A stretch of 5,850 bases of DNA from Phycisphaerae bacterium (GTDB lineage Bacteria; Planctomycetota; Phycisphaerae; UBA1845; Fen-1342). A program made the translations under genes and the position numbers. The notes under the pieces are model-generated. The model worked only from the letters and a program-made list of their open reading frames with translations, was not told the origin of the DNA and did no database searches. The stretch is taken from contig JALHOX010000292.1 of NCBI GenBank assembly GCA_022842805.1, positions 1-5,850 of the forward strand, read 5' to 3'. This document shows, in pieces, positions 3,598-5,850 of the stretch (the first letter of the stretch is position 1; every line of letters begins with the position of its first letter).

Positions 3598-5850
3598 GCC
3601 ACGTATATGTGGCAAGGCGGCTGCGGCTCGAACAACTGGTATGACGTCTGCACGGGGAGCGTGTGCGCACCGAACCAGGTGCTGCACCGCAACAACTGGT
3701 ACATCGAGACCTGCGGCCCGACGGGGATGACATTTCCCGGCGCGCTGGACGCGGCGATCATCGGCGGAACGGCATATCTGGATCGCAACGCCGCGACGGT
3801 CCAGACGCTTCAGCTCGATGGGGCCGGCTCGCTGGCCATCCGCGACGGCGGCCAACTTACCGTCGGCGGCGTGAGCATCGTCAACAACGGCATGATCTCG
3901 CTGCAGTGGGGCGGATGGGCGGGCGACGGGACGCTGACGATTTCTTCCGACGCGGCTCTGTCGGGGAACGGCGAGATCCTCAGCGGCGGCGGCGTGATCA
4001 ACGGGGCCGGCGAGTTGCGCGTGATGTCGGATCAGACGATTCACGGGCGCGCCCTGGCGATTCACACACGGCTGAACAACGAGGGGCTGATCTCGGCGGA
4101 CGAGCCCGGCACGATACAGCTCGCCACCAACGCCAAAAGCAATAGCGGAACGATGGAGGCGATCAACGGCGGCACGCTCTCGATTCTCACTCAGATCAGT
4201 CAGAGTTCCACGGGAAAGATCCGAAGCGCGGGCGGCGCCGTGCAACTGCACGAAGGGGCGCGGGTGGTCGGCGGGCGCATGGAATCGACCGGAGAATCGA
4301 CCTGCCTGCTGGCGCGGGAGACTGCCACGCTCGAAAACTGCGAGAATTACGGAAAGCTGATCGTGGAAGACGGCGCCACTCTGGCGCTGGTCGGTGGCAC
4401 ATTTCGTAACGAGGGGCAGATTCAGGTGCGATACGGCGGCTGGGCCGGAAACGCCAATCTGCGACTCGACAGTTCGCCCGTTCGCTTTGTCAGCAATGGC
4501 GAGATCCTCTTCTCGGGCGGACGGCTCCACGGCGGTGACTATGAGCTATCCGCCGCGCACACGCTCCGCGGCGGCGGAGCCGACATCCAGTCCAACGGCA
4601 CAAACTTCGGACTGATTCACGCCGACACGCCTGGTTCGATCACCCTCAGCGCGGCATCGACGGTCAATCGCGGTGTGATCCAGGCCAGCGGCGGCGGAAG
4701 CATCAGCGTGCTCGGGGCGATCGACCAGTTTGTCGACGAGGGGCGAATCGTCGCCGACAACGGCGCGGTTCATTTTGGAGCGGGCTCGGCGGTCAGCGGC
4801 GGCGCGCTGGAGACTGCGAATGGCGGGACCATCCGCATCGGCCGCAGCAGCATGAGCATGACGAACGTAACCAATCGCGGAACGTTTCAAGACGTCGATG
4901 GCGCGATCGTCCGGTTGAACGGGTCACTGACGAACGAGGGCGTGTTTCATGTCGCCTACGGCGGATGGGCGGGCGATGCGTTCGTCGTCTTTGAGAACGA
5001 TTCGCTGCCGATCTATGGCGCCGGCGAAATGGTGTTGGCCGGGGCGCACCTCATCAGCGCGTCCGAGCAGACATTCCGAAACACCGCACTGCACACGATC
5101 CGCGGTCGCGGAAGCCTGACCGCGCCGTTTGAGAACGAAGGGCTGATCCTGGCCGATGTCGCGGGCAGCACGATCAAGCTGGACGGCGGCGCGAAGAGCA
5201 ACTCGGGGATCATCCGATGCGGAATGGGATCGCTGATGGAGCTGTCGACCGCGCTGACGCAGGAATCCGCCGGCCGACTCATCGCGGATGGCGGCACGAT
5301 TGACCTGTTCAACGGCAGCCGGATCATCGGCGGAACGTTGGAGACGCCCAACAATGGATTGATCCGGGCGGCCCGCAACACCGCCGAGCTGGAGGCGATT
5401 ACGAACGATGGCGATTTGCGCGTGGGTGATGGCGGAACATTCGTCGTTCGCAGCAGCCTGACCAACCATGGACAGATCACCGTTTACTACGGCGGCTGGG
5501 CCGGAAACGGCCATGTGCAACTGGACGGCAATGTCCTCTTGAACGGCAGCGGAATGCTGACGCTGGAAGCCGGCGACGTGAGCTCGGCAAACGGCGGAGC
5601 GCTGGAGAACGGGGCGGGCCATACGCTTCGCGGAGGCGGGCCGATCCATGTTGCTCTGACCAACGCCGGCATTGTCGCGCCGGGCGTCGGGATCGGAACG
5701 ATGACGATCAACGCGACGTATGTGCAGCAGCCGAACGGCGTGCTGGAGATCGAGGTCGCGGGCGCGACCGTCTTCGATAAGTTGCAGGTCAACGGTGCGG
5801 CCCTGGTCGGCGGAGCGGTTCACATGAAACCGACCGGCGGATTCCGACCG
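3526..5850 (+). CDS. Secreted beta-repeat (probable beta-solenoid) protein, 3' end beyond the window
   Basis: The frame is open from ATG 3526 to the last base (775 codons) with no stop, so the gene is partial at its 3' end. Residues 1-24 are a Sec signal peptide. Residues 25-65 carry four cysteines (33, 42, 47, 63) and two NNWY motifs (36-39, 56-59). Residues 70-85 (FPGALDAAIIGGTAYL) match the opening found in many planctomycetal and autotransporter-type repeat proteins. Then comes an array of about 175-residue repeats, each marked GGWAG(D/N) and built of glycine- and asparagine-rich strands of the type N-x-G-x-I-x-A-x-x-G-G-x-I-x-L, which suggests a right-handed beta-solenoid. From about 712 (TNAGIVAPG) the sequence resembles the closing segment of autotransporter-like passengers. 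A C-terminal anchor, sorting signal or barrel would lie beyond 5850. The product is inferred to be a surface or extracellular structural or adhesive protein; no enzymatic motif is seen. I do not know a named family for it. Confidence 0.88.
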   Translation, partial: MSSRFRRLSAAIALTGFSVAPVEAATYMWQGGCGSNNWYDVCTGSVCAPNQVLHRNNWYIETCGPTGMTFPGALDAAIIGGTAYLDRNAATVQTLQLDGAGSLAIRDGGQLTVGGVSIVNNGMISLQWGGWAGDGTLTISSDAALSGNGEILSGGGVINGAGELRVMSDQTIHGRALAIHTRLNNEGLISADEPGTIQLATNAKSNSGTMEAINGGTLSILTQISQSSTGKIRSAGGAVQLHEGARVVGGRMESTGESTCLLARETATLENCENYGKLIVEDGATLALVGGTFRNEGQIQVRYGGWAGNANLRLDSSPVRFVSNGEILFSGGRLHGGDYELSAAHTLRGGGADIQSNGTNFGLIHADTPGSITLSAASTVNRGVIQASGGGSISVLGAIDQFVDEGRIVADNGAVHFGAGSAVSGGALETANGGTIRIGRSSMSMTNVTNRGTFQDVDGAIVRLNGSLTNEGVFHVAYGGWAGDAFVVFENDSLPIYGAGEMVLAGAHLISASEQTFRNTALHTIRGRGSLTAPFENEGLILADVAGSTIKLDGGAKSNSGIIRCGMGSLMELSTALTQESAGRLIADGGTIDLFNGSRIIGGTLETPNNGLIRAARNTAELEAITNDGDLRVGDGGTFVVRSSLTNHGQITVYYGGWAGNGHVQLDGNVLLNGSGMLTLEAGDVSSANGGALENGAGHTLRGGGPIHVALTNAGIVAPGVGIGTMTINATYVQQPNGVLEIEVAGATVFDKLQVNGAALVGGAVHMKPTGGFRP
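3910..5490 (+). repeat. Three tandem ~175-residue protein repeats (GGWAG units 1-3)
   Basis: Units begin at the GGWAG signature: unit 1 residues 129-303 (3910-4434), unit 2 residues 304-478 (4435-4959), unit 3 residues 479-655 (4960-5490), with lengths 175, 175 and 177. Aligned landmarks in each unit are: QTIHGR / HTLRGG / HTIRGR; NEGLISAD / NFGLIHAD / NEGLILAD; GKIRSAGGAVQL / GRIVADNGAVHF / GRLIADGGTIDL; GGRMES / GGALET / GGTLET; then FRNEGQIQVRY / LTNEGVFHVAY / LTNHGQITVYY just before the next signature. Residues 95-128 before unit 1 match this closing segment too. The register is kept over all three copies without frameshift although the sequences have diverged, which points to selection on the fold. 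Confidence 0.85.
5491..5850 (+). repeat. Fourth, degenerate repeat passing into a terminal cap
   Basis: The unit opens with GGWAGN (residues 656-661) and keeps the HTLRGGG landmark, then leaves the repeat pattern. Where other units have N-x-G-L-I-x-A-D it reads TNAGIVAPG (712-720), followed by GTMTI, YVQQPNGVLEIEVAG (732-746) and FDKLQVNGAALVGG (750-763). This G-x-V-x-P-G / LxIEVxG / DxLxVxGxAxLxG series is the usual end of autotransporter-type and planctomycetal repeat regions. The array therefore probably finishes here, and the true C-terminus should follow shortly after the window edge. Confidence 0.65.

Noticed and set aside
3100..4530. A 476-codon - strand frame across the intergenic gap
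   Set aside because: It overlaps the end of purL and the start of the secreted protein, has arginine/alanine-rich shadow composition, and covers the terminator and the strong Shine-Dalgarno of the + strand gene.
4924..5823. A 299-codon - strand frame opposite the repeat array
   Set aside because: It is a shadow of the repeat protein. The + strand frame keeps repeat register over 1.9 kb, which only makes sense if that frame is translated.

Overview
The window is GC-rich bacterial DNA with two clear genes, both on the + strand. The most likely source is a member of the Planctomycetota. This is an inference from three things: the PurL type (ETHNRPSAIEPYGG motif, small-PurL body with an N-terminal PurS-like region and no glutaminase), a secreted low-complexity beta-repeat protein of the kind common in that phylum, and the strong GC codon bias. 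No rRNA or other taxonomic marker is present, so the assignment is tentative.

Layout. Positions 1-300 hold no confidently identified gene. The first 54 bases could be the start of a divergent gene leaving the window on the - strand, and the rest is a purL upstream region with several possible RNA stems. Positions 314-3268 encode phosphoribosylformylglycinamidine synthase (PurL/FGAMS), started by a GTG with a well-placed AGGAG. A probable Rho-independent terminator begins at the purL stop codon and ends in TTTTTT at 3308. Positions 3309-3525 are a leader containing a perfect 20-bp palindrome, a short direct repeat and a strong Shine-Dalgarno sequence. From 3526 to the window end (5850) runs an open, unterminated frame of 775 codons. 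It encodes a secreted protein with a signal peptide, a cysteine-containing N-terminal cap and a tandem array of about 175-residue repeats.

The two genes do not look functionally linked. A terminator separates them, the second has its own long leader and ribosome binding site, one product is a cytoplasmic purine-biosynthesis enzyme and the other is exported. purQ, the glutaminase partner that this PurL needs, is not next to it in this window.

The most interesting item is the repeat protein. Its units carry a nearly invariant GGWAG(D/N) signature at residues 129, 304, 479 and 656, a spacing of 175, 175 and 177 residues. DNA identity suggests that units 1/3 and 2/4 pair up, as if a two-unit block of about 1.05 kb had been duplicated. 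I do not recognise this repeat as a named family.
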